A stretch of 64,000 nucleotides of DNA from Cytophagaceae bacterium (GTDB taxonomy: Bacteria; Bacteroidota; Bacteroidia; Cytophagales; Spirosomataceae): positions 186,001 through 250,000 of the forward strand of contig JAIXWQ010000011.1 in NCBI GenBank assembly GCA_027491195.1. The letters run 5' to 3'. The notes under the pieces were generated by a model. That model saw only the letters and a list, made by a program, of their open reading frames with translations, was not told the DNA's origin and searched no databases. Within the stretch, counting starts at the first letter, position 1. Every line of letters starts with the position of its first letter. The position numbers and the translations under genes are program-made. Below, piece after piece: positions 24,220 through 33,681 of this stretch.

Positions 24220-25329
24220 ATGAATAAAAAGGGATTTTATTTTAAAGAGTTTGAGGAGAAAAGCATCTCCCCTTTTGATAAGCTTTTCGGGATTTTCAAG
24301 GAATTAATCACACATACGTCGGGGGATTTTGATGAGGCAATCGAGTGGTTGCGCGAATTAGATAAGGAATATGAGCTGACGGATGAGAATTATACCATTG
24401 AGGATTTTATTGAAGATTTAAAAGCTAAAGGTTATATCCGCGAGGAGATAGATGAGAATGGAGGTTCTGGGATGGGTATTACGGCCAAAACAGAAAGGGC
24501 AATTCGCCAGACAGCTTTGGAGAATATCTTCGGAAACCTAAATAAAAGCGGTGCTGGCAATCACAAAACCAAAGCATCCGGCCAAGGGGATGAATTGACG
24601 GGGGAATTTAGGTCGTATCATTTTGGCGATAGTCTAGAGAAAATCTCACTTACGGAGAGTTTAAAAAATGCCCAAATCAATCACGGTATAGGCGAATTCG
24701 AGTTAACGGAGGAGGATTTAGTGGTAGAAGATACACAGTATAAATCCCAGATGAGTACCGTGTTAATGATTGACATTAGCCACTCCATGATTCTGTATGG
24801 GGAGGATAGAATTACGCCGGCGAAGAAAGTGGCGATGGCTTTGGCAGAACTCATCACAACCCGCTACCCAAAAGATACCATCGATATTCTGGTTTTCGGA
24901 AACGATGCCTGGAGCATTTCCATTAAAGATATTCCCTATCTAAAAGTAGGACCATACCACACGAATACGGTGGCTGGACTGCAATTAGCGATGGATATTC
25001 TGCGCAGAAAGCGAAATACCAACAAACAGATATTTATGATTACCGACGGAAAACCGAGCTGTGTTCGGGAAAAAGACGGTACCTATTATATGAACAGTAA
25101 TGGCCTAGACCCCTATGTGACCGAAAAATGTTATACACAGGCGGCTCAGGCACGTAAATTACACATTCCCATCACCACCTTCATGATCGCACGCGATTCC
25201 TATCTACAACAATTTGTGGATAAGTTCACAGAAGCAAATCAAGGAAAAGCCTTCTACACGGGTTTAAAGGGTTTAGGTGAAATGATTTTTCAAGATTACG
25301 AAACGAATAGAAAGAAAAGACTGAAATAA
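24220..25329 (+). CDS. VWA-domain protein, partner of a MoxR-type ATPase
   Basis: A 369-residue cytosolic protein. The N-terminal 170 residues are rich in charged helices; a von Willebrand factor A domain occupies about 178-365. The metal-ion site DISHS is at 185-189, with TNTVAGLQLAM and MITDGKPS further on. The stop is one base before the start of the AAA+ ATPase gene, so the two form an operon, as in RavA-ViaA or MoxR-VWA pairs that act as chaperones or metal-insertion machines. The target is unknown. Confidence 0.87.
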   Translation: MNKKGFYFKEFEEKSISPFDKLFGIFKELITHTSGDFDEAIEWLRELDKEYELTDENYTIEDFIEDLKAKGYIREEIDENGGSGMGITAKTERAIRQTALENIFGNLNKSGAGNHKTKASGQGDELTGEFRSYHFGDSLEKISLTESLKNAQINHGIGEFELTEEDLVVEDTQYKSQMSTVLMIDISHSMILYGEDRITPAKKVAMALAELITTRYPKDTIDILVFGNDAWSISIKDIPYLKVGPYHTNTVAGLQLAMDILRRKRNTNKQIFMITDGKPSCVREKDGTYYMNSNGLDPYVTEKCYTQAAQARKLHIPITTFMIARDSYLQQFVDKFTEANQGKAFYTGLKGLGEMIFQDYETNRKKRLK

Positions 25330-25330
25330 G

Positions 25331-26761
25331 ATGATCAAGAATTTAGGTGAATTAAAGGCCTCAGGCTATACGAGTAAATCCATTAAAGATGAATTAAGAG
25401 ATAACCTAATCGCCCACATGGAGGCGGGAACGACCGTATTCGAAGGTGTTCACGGGTTTGAAAACTCGGTTATTCCTGAGTTAGAGCGTGCCATCTTATC
25501 TCGCCATAATATCAACTTACTAGGATTAAGAGGTCAGGCAAAAACGCGTTTAGCTCGTTTAATGGTCAACTTATTAGATGAATACATCCCCTATGTAGCT
25601 GGTTCAGAGATTAACGATGATCCTTTGGCCCCTATTTCTCGTTTCGCACAGGATTTAATCGCTGCTCAGGGAGATGCTACACCCATCGCTTGGTTACACC
25701 GCTCTGATCGCTTTGCTGAGAAATTAGCCACTCCAGATGTAACTGTAGCTGATTTAATCGGTGATGTGGATCCAATCAAAGCCGCGAATTTGAAATTATC
25801 CTATGCAGATGACCGCGTGATTCACTTTGGGATGATTCCTAGAGCAAACCGTTGCATCTTCGTGATCAATGAGATTCCAGATTTACAGGCCCGTATTCAG
25901 GTAGCTCTATTCAACATTCTTCAAGAAGGTGATATCCAAATTCGTGGTTTCAAATTGCGTTTACCACTCGATCTACAATTCATCTTCACGGCGAATCCAG
26001 AAGATTATACAAATAGAGGCAGTATTGTGACTCCTTTGAAGGACCGTATTGGCTCTCAAATTTTGACCCATTATCCGGAAAGCATTGCGATTGCGCGTAA
26101 AATTTCTGCTCAAGAGGCGCGCATTAATGCAGCACAATCTGATCGAGTTTATGTACCTAACCTAGCTTACGATTTACTAGAACAAATCATTTTCGAAGCA
26201 AGAGAAAGTGAATATATTGATTCCAAAAGTGGTGTCAGCGCACGTATGAGCATCTCGATGCTAGAAAGTTTAGTGAGTACGGCAGAAAGACGTGCCCTAT
26301 TAAATAAGGAGTCAAAAACAACTGTTCGTTTAGCAGATTTCATGGGAATCATCCCGGCCATCACAGGAAAGGTTGAATTAGTCTACGAAGGCGAACAAGA
26401 AGGCGCTGCCTTCGTTGCCGAGCAATTAATTGGCTCTGCCATCAAATCATTCTTCCCAGGCCTATTCCCCAAGATTGAAAAGCTTTCAAAGAAAATCGAA
26501 GAGAGTCCTTACGCCGTATTGATGGAAGCGGTTTATGCCGAAGGCGGTGTCGTTTTATACGATGAATGCAATGCATCGGATTATGCTTCGACTTTGAATG
26601 ATATTAAGCCGTTAGAGGATTTGATCGCTCGTTATCAACCGAATGTTGAGGCAGCTGATAAATTGTTCTTGAAGGAATTTGTGCTTTGGGCGCTGGCGGA
26701 GTATCAGAAATTGGGGAAAGAGAGGTTGACTGATGGGTTTAAGTTTAATGATTTGTTTTGA
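25331..26761 (+). CDS. MoxR/ChlI-like AAA+ ATPase
   Basis: A 476-residue ATPase. The Walker A loop GLRGQAKT is at residues 65-72. Walker B reads IFVINEIPDL, with Asn180-Glu181 where Asp-Glu is usual. The sensor region FTANPEDYTNRG and the arginine-finger region PLKDRIGSQI follow. It resembles magnesium-chelatase subunit I and MoxR proteins. It is downstream of a VWA protein and most likely remodels a protein target with it. There are no chelatase, tetrapyrrole or methanol-dehydrogenase genes next to it. The 3' end runs into repeat element B. Confidence 0.87.
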   Translation: MIKNLGELKASGYTSKSIKDELRDNLIAHMEAGTTVFEGVHGFENSVIPELERAILSRHNINLLGLRGQAKTRLARLMVNLLDEYIPYVAGSEINDDPLAPISRFAQDLIAAQGDATPIAWLHRSDRFAEKLATPDVTVADLIGDVDPIKAANLKLSYADDRVIHFGMIPRANRCIFVINEIPDLQARIQVALFNILQEGDIQIRGFKLRLPLDLQFIFTANPEDYTNRGSIVTPLKDRIGSQILTHYPESIAIARKISAQEARINAAQSDRVYVPNLAYDLLEQIIFEARESEYIDSKSGVSARMSISMLESLVSTAERRALLNKESKTTVRLADFMGIIPAITGKVELVYEGEQEGAAFVAEQLIGSAIKSFFPGLFPKIEKLSKKIEESPYAVLMEAVYAEGGVVLYDECNASDYASTLNDIKPLEDLIARYQPNVEAADKLFLKEFVLWALAEYQKLGKERLTDGFKFNDLF

Positions 26762-26946
26762 ACTGCGTAAAGAATAAAACACAAAGAATAAAGGTGGTAT
26801 CGCCTGCGGCGATTCATTCATGAAATATTTAAAACAGACCATAAAAAAAGAGAACAAAATCGTTCTCTTTTTTTATTCCTACTTTATTCTTTATTCTTTA
26901 TGCTTTACGTTTTGCAAATAATTTCTGCTGCGCAGAAATTATTTGC
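26762..26946. repeat. Convergent-gap element B (heptad arrays, palindrome, terminator)
   Basis: This fills the 177-base gap between the MoxR and mnmE stop codons. It has a heptad array (26766-26793), the palindrome ATCGCC-TGC-GGCGAT (26799-26813), TGAAATATTT (26821-26830), a terminator (26843-26874), an inverted heptad array (26882-26909; 24 of 28 positions pair with the first) and a perfect 15-bp hairpin with loop TGC (26914-26946) covering the mnmE stop. Same orientation of the palindrome and TGAAATATT as element A, but the stop hairpin is at the opposite end. Confidence 0.85.
26843..26874. terminator. Terminator inside element B
   Basis: AAAAAAAGAGAAC-AAAATC-GTTCTCTTTTTTT is a 13-bp perfect stem with T-runs on both strands. 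Confidence 0.85.
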
Positions 26947-28300
26947 CAATACAAAACTTTCCAAAAATATTCTTCAGCAAATCGTCATTCGATATTTGCC
27001 CCGTAATCTCACCAAGATGGTGCAAGGCATAACGAAGGTCTTGGGCGATTAAATCACCTGTTAAACCTGTCTTTAAGGCTACAAGAACGCCTTCTAAGGT
27101 TTCTTGCGTTTGTAAAAGCTGCTGGTAGTGGCGAAGATTAGTGACTAAAGTGCCGCTGGTACTTACTTGATCTAAACCCACCACGTTTAATAAAGCGGTT
27201 TCGAGGTCGTTTAGTCCAGAGCGGTTTTTAGCGGAGATGGCAATCAAATCCGGTATAGCCGCTTGAAATGCAGATAAATCAGTGATTTGATCCACCTTAT
27301 TCAACAACTTTATCACCGGAATATCCAGCTGACCCAGTGCTTCCACTCCAGCAGCAAAACCAACCGGAGTTTCTGAAGTGGCATCCGCCATATAAATCAC
27401 CACCTGGGCCTTCTTCACCCAAGCCTGTGTTCTCTCCACTCCTAGAGCCTCGATCACATCCGTTGTCTCGCGCAATCCAGCTGTATCGACTAAGCGAAAT
27501 TTGATTCCACCTAATGTCCATTCATCTTCTAAGCTGTCGCGCGTCGTTCCGGCGATATCCGAAACAATGGCACGATCCTCATTCAATAAGGCATTTAATA
27601 AGGTTGATTTGCCTGCATTGGGTTTACCTACGATAACAGTAGCCACCCCATTCTTAACTGCATTTCCAGTTCTGAAACTAGCCACCAAAGGGCGAATATT
27701 CGCTAATAATTGATTTACTAAGTCTTCTAAATCTTGGCGATCTGCGAACTCTACATCCTCCTCGCCGAAATCTAATTCGAGTTCGATTAGTGAAGCAAAA
27801 TGGATTAATTCTTCGCGCAAAGCGGCAAGCTCTTTCGAAAAACCTCCTCGCAATTGATGCAATGCCGCATTTTGGGCGGCGGCAGAATCAGCGGCGATGA
27901 CATCAGCAACGGCTTCAGCTTGTGCTAAGTCGAAGGCTCCGTTTAGGAAGGCACGCTGCGTGAATTCACCGGGGCGAGCGAAGCGAGCCCCTTGTTCTAC
28001 AAACAATTGAAGGATACTCTCTTGGATGAACGGGGAACCGTGGCAAGAAATTTCGACCACATTTTCCTTCGTGTAAGAGCGGGGGGCAATATATAAGCTA
28101 GCGACTACTTCGTCATAGACACGGCCTGATGACTCGATACGACCATAATGAATCGTATGAGAGGCTTGGATAGAGAGGTCTTTGGGCTGAAATACCTTAT
28201 TCACGATCTCGATCGCTCGATCTCCAGAAAGACGTATGACTCCGATCGCTCCTACCCCTGCAGGCGTAGCCAAAGCAACAATGGTATCGCTAAAATTCAT
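26939..28300 (-). CDS. mnmE: tRNA uridine-5-carboxymethylaminomethyl synthesis GTPase
   Basis: A 453-residue GTPase that with MnmG modifies U34 of tRNAs. The N-terminal domain starts DTIVALATPAGVGAIGVIRLSG, the G domain sits at about 215-375 (Walker A GKPNAGKSTLLN, switch region DIAGTTRD, DTAGLR, NKVD), and the C-terminal CIGK motif at residues 450-453 carries the catalytic cysteine. Normal length. The stop codon lies in the stem of the terminal hairpin of element B. The SCP2 gene is immediately upstream. Confidence 0.97.
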   Translation of the reverse strand: MNFSDTIVALATPAGVGAIGVIRLSGDRAIEIVNKVFQPKDLSIQASHTIHYGRIESSGRVYDEVVASLYIAPRSYTKENVVEISCHGSPFIQESILQLFVEQGARFARPGEFTQRAFLNGAFDLAQAEAVADVIAADSAAAQNAALHQLRGGFSKELAALREELIHFASLIELELDFGEEDVEFADRQDLEDLVNQLLANIRPLVASFRTGNAVKNGVATVIVGKPNAGKSTLLNALLNEDRAIVSDIAGTTRDSLEDEWTLGGIKFRLVDTAGLRETTDVIEALGVERTQAWVKKAQVVIYMADATSETPVGFAAGVEALGQLDIPVIKLLNKVDQITDLSAFQAAIPDLIAISAKNRSGLNDLETALLNVVGLDQVSTSGTLVTNLRHYQQLLQTQETLEGVLVALKTGLTGDLIAQDLRYALHHLGEITGQISNDDLLKNIFGKFCIGK

Positions 28301-28303
28301 GGA

Positions 28304-28588
28304 TTACAGTAAGTTCGTCAATTTCATTGCAACAGACATGTCGCCTGAAATTTTCACCTTACCCGTCATTACTGCCATCATGGAGTTTAAATCTCCTTTT
28401 AAAATAGAAGTAAAGGTTTCTTCCGTCGTCGAGATTGTGCAATCTGAATCTAAATTCTCATTAGAAACAGATCCATCAGCTCCTACAACAATAATTCCAC
28501 CTGGGAAAGCAAATTTAAATGAGACTCCTTGGCCACCTTTTTCAGCAGCTAAAGCAATAATACGTTCGTTGATTTCTTGAAATGTCAT
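28304..28588 (-). CDS. SCP2 sterol-binding-like protein
   Basis: A 94-residue protein of the SCP2 fold, which makes a small lipid-binding pocket. The stretch GVSFKFAFPGGIIVVGADG, followed by DCTISTTEETFTSILKGDLNSMMAVMTGKVKISGDM, is the family core. The ATG at 28588 (MTFQEINERI) is chosen; a TTG seven codons upstream is less likely. The gene ends three bases before the mnmE start and is probably in one transcript with it. The ligand is unknown. Confidence 0.85.
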   Translation of the reverse strand: MTFQEINERIIALAAEKGGQGVSFKFAFPGGIIVVGADGSVSNENLDSDCTISTTEETFTSILKGDLNSMMAVMTGKVKISGDMSVAMKLTNLL

Positions 28589-28630
28589 GATTATATAATT
28601 AAAGGTCAAAAATAAGTCATTTTCATCAAA

Positions 28631-31456
28631 CTACACGTTTCGATGGCAAATTGAGGTGAAATCACAGTAGGTACATTGATCCATATTGACCGTTTTCTCA
28701 AAAACGGAATCCGTTGAGACGAGTTTATTCACCCAAAAACTGACTACCTCTTCCGATTCTTGTAAAAATGCCTCGACTGATTCTCCTTCAGAAAATTCCA
28801 AAGAGCTAGAGATAAGTTTGCCTGCAAAGTTTCGGAAAGATATGATTCCAGGCTCTAATTCAATCCTATCCGAGGGTAGGCTTCGCAAAAATTCGTTTCG
28901 ATCCGCTGGTGTTTTTTGTAATTCTTTGGCCACTAAAAACTTGTACATCCACAACTGAAAAAGCTTTGTCTTCAACTCCTCTTCCCGAAGCGTTTCAGCT
29001 AGACTGTCACCTGCATCCACGTCTTGTTTCACTACTTTACCCGTCTTGTAATCCACAATACGCAATACGGAGCCTCCTTTCAAATCCAAGCGATCAATCC
29101 GGCCTTTCATGCGTATGGACCACGATTCATTGCCTACAGGAACTGAAACGATTGTTTCTACTTGTTGTTCCACCGCCAGGAGTTTAATTTCCTCGGGATA
29201 CCAGGAAGCAGATTCTTCGAAGTAATTCCCTAATAAAGTTTTGGCAACCTCCTGAAGAACGTAATTAAATCCTTTTTCTATTTCGAAATTCCCCTCTCGC
29301 TCGCGAATATCCTCCATCGCTTTCTCTAAAAGTGGGGCAATCAATTCTTTTTTCTTTTCAACAGAAAGAGAACTCTCAAATCCACCGATGCTAATCAATT
29401 GCTTATCAAGCAATTCCAAGACTTTATGTACCCAAGTACCAAAAACATCAGCCCCCATCTCATCATCTCGCTGTTTTTCTTGCTGCAAATTGACGATTTG
29501 AGAGAAATAATATTTTAAGGAACAACTCGAAAATATCGCCACGGAAGAAGGGGAAAGTCCCCTTTTTTCGAGAATTCCACGGATTTGAGCAATAAGTTCT
29601 GGCGTTTTTTCGATACGTAAAGTCACTTCGTTTTCCTTTTGGACGGAAGAACTAAATTTGATGGCCGGCTCAGCTAATTTCAAATGTGGGTTCGCCTTTA
29701 CCCAGTCATACCTGATTTGGCGAATAAATCGACTCACTTCAGCCGAAGATGATTCGTTTTGGACATAGACTAGGACAACCTCCTTCGGTCTTTGCAACAG
29801 GCGGTAAAAGTGGTAACTCGTCACCGCATCTGCTTGGGTGAACGTAGGCAGTGAAAAAGCCGCCATATTCGCAATGTCGACAGGTATTAAACTTTCTCTT
29901 TTGCGCGTTCCTGGTAAACTTCCCTCATTCAAGGATAAAACAATCACGCGATCAAAATCCAAGGTTCTTGTTTCCAATAGACCCATCACATGCAAGGAAC
30001 GCTTTTCGGCACCCTCAAAGGTCAATTTTTGCTGTTGTAAAAGCTGCTTACAAAGCGCTTGACCACTTTTGACCGTAATAAACGTATGCGTCGAAGCTAA
30101 CTCTTCTAACTTATCTAAGACCGTTAAAGCTTGCAAAACGGCATGCGACTCCGCATCCCAATCGTCCTTATCCGTTTTGTATAAAATACTGTTTAATAAG
30201 CTAATCAGCGATTTTAGGAAGTCCTGAAAACTAGCATCAGCTGGAATAAATAGATTAGAATTTTCAGGAACAGTTGAAAGATATAAATCAGTTTCCTTCC
30301 AAGTAGGCAATGGAATCCCCTGCATTAAAGGATGTTCTTTCAACGATTTAAGAAAGGAGACTGGGTATTTCTCCAAAGGAACCAATGACCACCACAAGTC
30401 TATCAAAGAAAAAACCTGTGATTTCTTCAAGGAATAGCCCATCGTAATGTTCAAACGATCCTTAAATTCCCCTAAATAAGGCATCAATGAATCCAGAAGG
30501 CTCTCATCCCCTAAAACGAGTGCCACTTGCTCTAGCTCTCCGTGCTCTGCTTGCCAGGTACGAATTTGCTCTAAAGCGACAAATATCTGAGCAGATGGAT
30601 TCGCTAAAGCAAGTATTTCCACCTGTTTTGGCTTATCTACAAGATCACGACCCATCCAATGAAAGGGCCCTCGCGATAAATACGCCGGATTTGCTGGATT
30701 CGAATAGTCTCTCAACCAATTACCCGCCCGGTGGTACTTATTTTTGACGTAATATTCATCTACATCCCAAAGCGTCTGCGCCACATTCTCACGCAACAGC
30801 AAACGAATAATCGTCTCCTCCGATTTGGACAAGGCATTAAATCCGACGAAATAAATCTGCTTAAACCCAAGTGATTTACCCGCCTCTAACAGCTCCACCA
30901 ATTTACGGTAAGCTAAACCTCGATAGGTGGTTCCTTTCGCTTCTAATCGACTTTTTAGACGTATATAGACCTCTAAAAGGGAATCATATAATTTAAAATA
31001 GGCCTGCGTATTCGGTGTAATCCAACCTTCCGCCTGATCCTCCCCAAATTCCTTCCCCCATCGTTCAATCGATTTGGCCTCCGATAAAAAGGAAAACAAG
31101 GACGTAGGATCCACTAAGTAGAGATCAAGTGTGTCAAAATCCTTCAACATCAATTGACCCCAGGTAACAAATCGGTCGAAATCAATTTTAGGATCTACCT
31201 CCTTGAAACAGGCATAGGCCTCAAATAATAAGTCAATCGGATCCTCTAGAACGGAATCCGACATCTGCAGCGCAAACTCTTCAATCGTAAAAAAAGAGGG
31301 AGAAAGAAAAGGTCTATCTCCCCGAAAGGCTAACTCCTTTTTTAGGTACAGAATACCCCGTTGCGAGGGCATCACCACGGCAATATCCTTCAAACCTTCC
31401 ATGCCATGAGCCTGAAAGAGGTAATCCGCCGTTTTACCTAAAAAAGTTTCTAGCAT
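28631..31456 (-). CDS. AddB-like PD-(D/E)XK nuclease/helicase-fold protein
   Basis: A 941-residue protein starting MLETFLGKTADYLF at 31456; the longer frame overlaps the neighbouring gene and is rejected. The N-terminal 700 residues have a degenerate UvrD/AddB helicase fold with no Walker A loop; the C-terminal 240 form a RecB-type nuclease: FGTWVHKVLELL, MKGRIDRLD and IVDYKTGK (catalytic D...DxK). Cysteines in FSSCSLKYYF and C928, C931 and C937 of the tail fit the AddB iron-sulfur cluster. No AddA is in the window. Its start overlaps the GMC oxidoreductase stop by one base. Confidence 0.86.
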   Translation of the reverse strand: MLETFLGKTADYLFQAHGMEGLKDIAVVMPSQRGILYLKKELAFRGDRPFLSPSFFTIEEFALQMSDSVLEDPIDLLFEAYACFKEVDPKIDFDRFVTWGQLMLKDFDTLDLYLVDPTSLFSFLSEAKSIERWGKEFGEDQAEGWITPNTQAYFKLYDSLLEVYIRLKSRLEAKGTTYRGLAYRKLVELLEAGKSLGFKQIYFVGFNALSKSEETIIRLLLRENVAQTLWDVDEYYVKNKYHRAGNWLRDYSNPANPAYLSRGPFHWMGRDLVDKPKQVEILALANPSAQIFVALEQIRTWQAEHGELEQVALVLGDESLLDSLMPYLGEFKDRLNITMGYSLKKSQVFSLIDLWWSLVPLEKYPVSFLKSLKEHPLMQGIPLPTWKETDLYLSTVPENSNLFIPADASFQDFLKSLISLLNSILYKTDKDDWDAESHAVLQALTVLDKLEELASTHTFITVKSGQALCKQLLQQQKLTFEGAEKRSLHVMGLLETRTLDFDRVIVLSLNEGSLPGTRKRESLIPVDIANMAAFSLPTFTQADAVTSYHFYRLLQRPKEVVLVYVQNESSSAEVSRFIRQIRYDWVKANPHLKLAEPAIKFSSSVQKENEVTLRIEKTPELIAQIRGILEKRGLSPSSVAIFSSCSLKYYFSQIVNLQQEKQRDDEMGADVFGTWVHKVLELLDKQLISIGGFESSLSVEKKKELIAPLLEKAMEDIREREGNFEIEKGFNYVLQEVAKTLLGNYFEESASWYPEEIKLLAVEQQVETIVSVPVGNESWSIRMKGRIDRLDLKGGSVLRIVDYKTGKVVKQDVDAGDSLAETLREEELKTKLFQLWMYKFLVAKELQKTPADRNEFLRSLPSDRIELEPGIISFRNFAGKLISSSLEFSEGESVEAFLQESEEVVSFWVNKLVSTDSVFEKTVNMDQCTYCDFTSICHRNV

Positions 31457-33162
31457 TAGATGTTTCCTTTCTTCATTTCTTTCACCGCATAATCCACCGC
31501 TCGCGCTGTGAAGGCCATGTAGGTTAGGGATGGGTTTTGGGTAGACGTCGATGTCATACAAGCTCCGTCCGTCACAAATACATTCTTCACGTGGTGCATT
31601 TGATTCCACTTATTCAATAAAGATGTCTTCGGATCTGAACCCATGCGAACTCCTCCCATTTCGTGGATGTCTAAACCTGCTGGTGCATGAGAATCACGGG
31701 TTTTGATATTCTTAAAGCCTGCCTTTTCATACATTTCGGTGAACTGATCGATAAAATCTTTGACCATCAAATCATCGTTATTATCGTAGCTGACATCCAT
31801 ATGCAATAAGGGCATGCCCCAGTCATCCTTTTTGGTTGCGTCCAAAGTCACTTTGTTACTCTCCTTCGGAATCGTCTCCCCCATCATGTGCGAACCAGCG
31901 TACCAATTCGACCATTTCGGGTTCAACAAAGAATTCTTCAGACTTTCGCCTACGGCACTTTGGTCCGCATGCGTTCCTCTTCCACCATTCATACCGGCAG
32001 CATATCCACGAAGGAAATTCGTTTCTTGCTTGTATAAATTTCTAAAACGAGGAATATAACCAGAATTAGGACGACCACCGGAAGTCTTGTAATCTAAATA
32101 TCCTTCATATTCTGCTGAGAGCGAGGCACGGTAATTATGGAAAGCAACGTGCGTTCCTAAAAGACCGCTGTCGTTACCTAGTCCATTCGGGAATCGAGAT
32201 GACTTCGAGTTCAACAAGATTAAATTGGTATTTAATGCTGCTGCCGTCACGAAAATCACCTTCGCATAGTACTCTACCATCTCCTTTGTATGAGCATCAA
32301 CTACACGTACACCTACCGCTTTTTGTTTCTGCTCATCGTAAATGATGGAATGAACTACCGAATCAGTTCTCAGCGTCATATTTCCCGTCTTCGCCGCCCA
32401 AGGTAAAGTAGATGAGTTAGCGCTGAAATAACCTCCGTAAGGACAACCTCTTTGGCATAAATTACGGCCTAAACAGGTTCCACGACCTTGTTGAATGTGA
32501 ATATCACGAGGCTCCGTTAAATGCGCACAACGCCCGATGATCACGTGGCGATCGGAATATAAACGCTTCATTTCTTTTTGGAAATGCTTCTCTACGCAGG
32601 TTAATTCCATCGGTGGCAAGAAATCACCATCCGGCAAGGAGTCTAACCCATCTTTATTTCCTGATATACCCGCAAAATGCTCCACGTAGGAATACCAAGG
32701 ATCAATTTCCTTATAAGTAATGGGCCAAGGCACCGCAAATCCATCGCGTGCTGGACCATCGAAATCCAATTGAGACCAACGCTGTGTTTGGCGCGCCCAT
32801 AAGAGCGATTTACCCCCTGTTTGGTACCCTCTAATCCAATCGAATGGCTTATCCTGAATGTAGGGATGCTCCTTATCTTTCACAAAAAAGTGCTTAGCAT
32901 CCTCGCGGAAGGCATAACACTTCGAAACGGTCGGATTCTCGCCTATCTCTTGTTTCGTTAATTGTCCCCGGTGTTCAAATTCCCAAGGGCTCATTAACGT
33001 CGTCGGATAATCTTCATTATGCGTTACTTTGCGGCCTCTTTCCAACACCAAAGTCTTAATTCCTTTATCACAAAATTCTTTAGCAGCCCAGCCACCAGCC
33101 ATACCTGAACCGATGACAATCGCTCCATACGTACGTTTCTCCGCGTTAGTTAAAATATTCAT
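31456..33162 (-). CDS. GMC family oxidoreductase (FAD-dependent sugar/alcohol dehydrogenase type)
   Basis: A 568-residue flavoprotein. FAD-binding IVIGSGMAGGWAAKEF lies at about 16-31, the middle part carries CLGRNLCQRGCPYGGYFSA, and the C-terminal GMC domain holds HEMGGVRMG and VTDGACMTSTSTQNPSLTYMAFTARA. It has no signal peptide of its own. The gene downstream of a Tat-signal small subunit of the gluconate 2-dehydrogenase subunit 3 type suggests export of the folded complex by that partner. The substrate is unknown. No cytochrome subunit is adjacent. Confidence 0.9.
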   Translation of the reverse strand: MNILTNAEKRTYGAIVIGSGMAGGWAAKEFCDKGIKTLVLERGRKVTHNEDYPTTLMSPWEFEHRGQLTKQEIGENPTVSKCYAFREDAKHFFVKDKEHPYIQDKPFDWIRGYQTGGKSLLWARQTQRWSQLDFDGPARDGFAVPWPITYKEIDPWYSYVEHFAGISGNKDGLDSLPDGDFLPPMELTCVEKHFQKEMKRLYSDRHVIIGRCAHLTEPRDIHIQQGRGTCLGRNLCQRGCPYGGYFSANSSTLPWAAKTGNMTLRTDSVVHSIIYDEQKQKAVGVRVVDAHTKEMVEYYAKVIFVTAAALNTNLILLNSKSSRFPNGLGNDSGLLGTHVAFHNYRASLSAEYEGYLDYKTSGGRPNSGYIPRFRNLYKQETNFLRGYAAGMNGGRGTHADQSAVGESLKNSLLNPKWSNWYAGSHMMGETIPKESNKVTLDATKKDDWGMPLLHMDVSYDNNDDLMVKDFIDQFTEMYEKAGFKNIKTRDSHAPAGLDIHEMGGVRMGSDPKTSLLNKWNQMHHVKNVFVTDGACMTSTSTQNPSLTYMAFTARAVDYAVKEMKKGNI

Positions 33163-33170
33163 ACGTAGGT

Positions 33171-33659
33171 TTATTTTTTAAGAGGTTCACAGCCATTGAA
33201 AAATCCTGGTGCCATCACATAGTTCAAGTGATTGACCATTACATACTCTGTAGACATATACCCTTGAATAGTAAGTCCCTTCAATGTTTTCATCGCTTTT
33301 TGCGCGTCTGAACCCATTTTCCCTTGTTCGATTTGGAAAAATAACGCTTCCTTCTCTGACTCAGACATCTTTTCAATCGTAGGCAAAGCAGCCAACGCAT
33401 TCGCTAACATTTCAGACGTTTTAGGCTCATAACAATCGCGAAGCATAACTTTCACGAAGGCAGGAACTCCCAAAGAGACTGCTCCAGGTAAGCTGGATTC
33501 CGGGATAATTACTCCCATCCAATTTTTCAATAAGGCCTCTTGATCTGCACTCCACTGAATTGCAGGTGCATCAGCTGCATTTAAGTCGGTAAAAACAACA
33601 CTGCCTAAGGTAGCCAGCGCCATTCCTTTCACCCAACTCCGGCGTGAAATAGTTGTCAT
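33171..33659 (-). CDS. Gluconate 2-dehydrogenase subunit 3-like protein with Tat signal
   Basis: A 162-residue protein. The ATG at 33659 gives MTTISRRSWVKGMALATLGSVV, a twin-arginine signal; the longer frame to 33710 runs into the porin gene and is rejected. The mature part has the small-subunit features (MGVIIPESSLPGAVSLGVPAFV, GYMSTEYVMVNHLNYVMAPG). In known FAD-dehydrogenases this subunit carries the flavoprotein through the Tat pore. The GMC gene starts 8 bases after its stop. 22 bases separate it from the porin upstream. Confidence 0.85.
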   Translation of the reverse strand: MTTISRRSWVKGMALATLGSVVFTDLNAADAPAIQWSADQEALLKNWMGVIIPESSLPGAVSLGVPAFVKVMLRDCYEPKTSEMLANALAALPTIEKMSESEKEALFFQIEQGKMGSDAQKAMKTLKGLTIQGYMSTEYVMVNHLNYVMAPGFFNGCEPLKK

Positions 33660-33681
33660 AATTTTATCTAGGTTTAATAAT

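Noticed and set aside
31457-31609. N-terminal extension of the AddB-like nuclease
   Set aside because: It lies fully inside the GMC oxidoreductase gene in another frame; the ATG overlapping the stop is normal for this genome.
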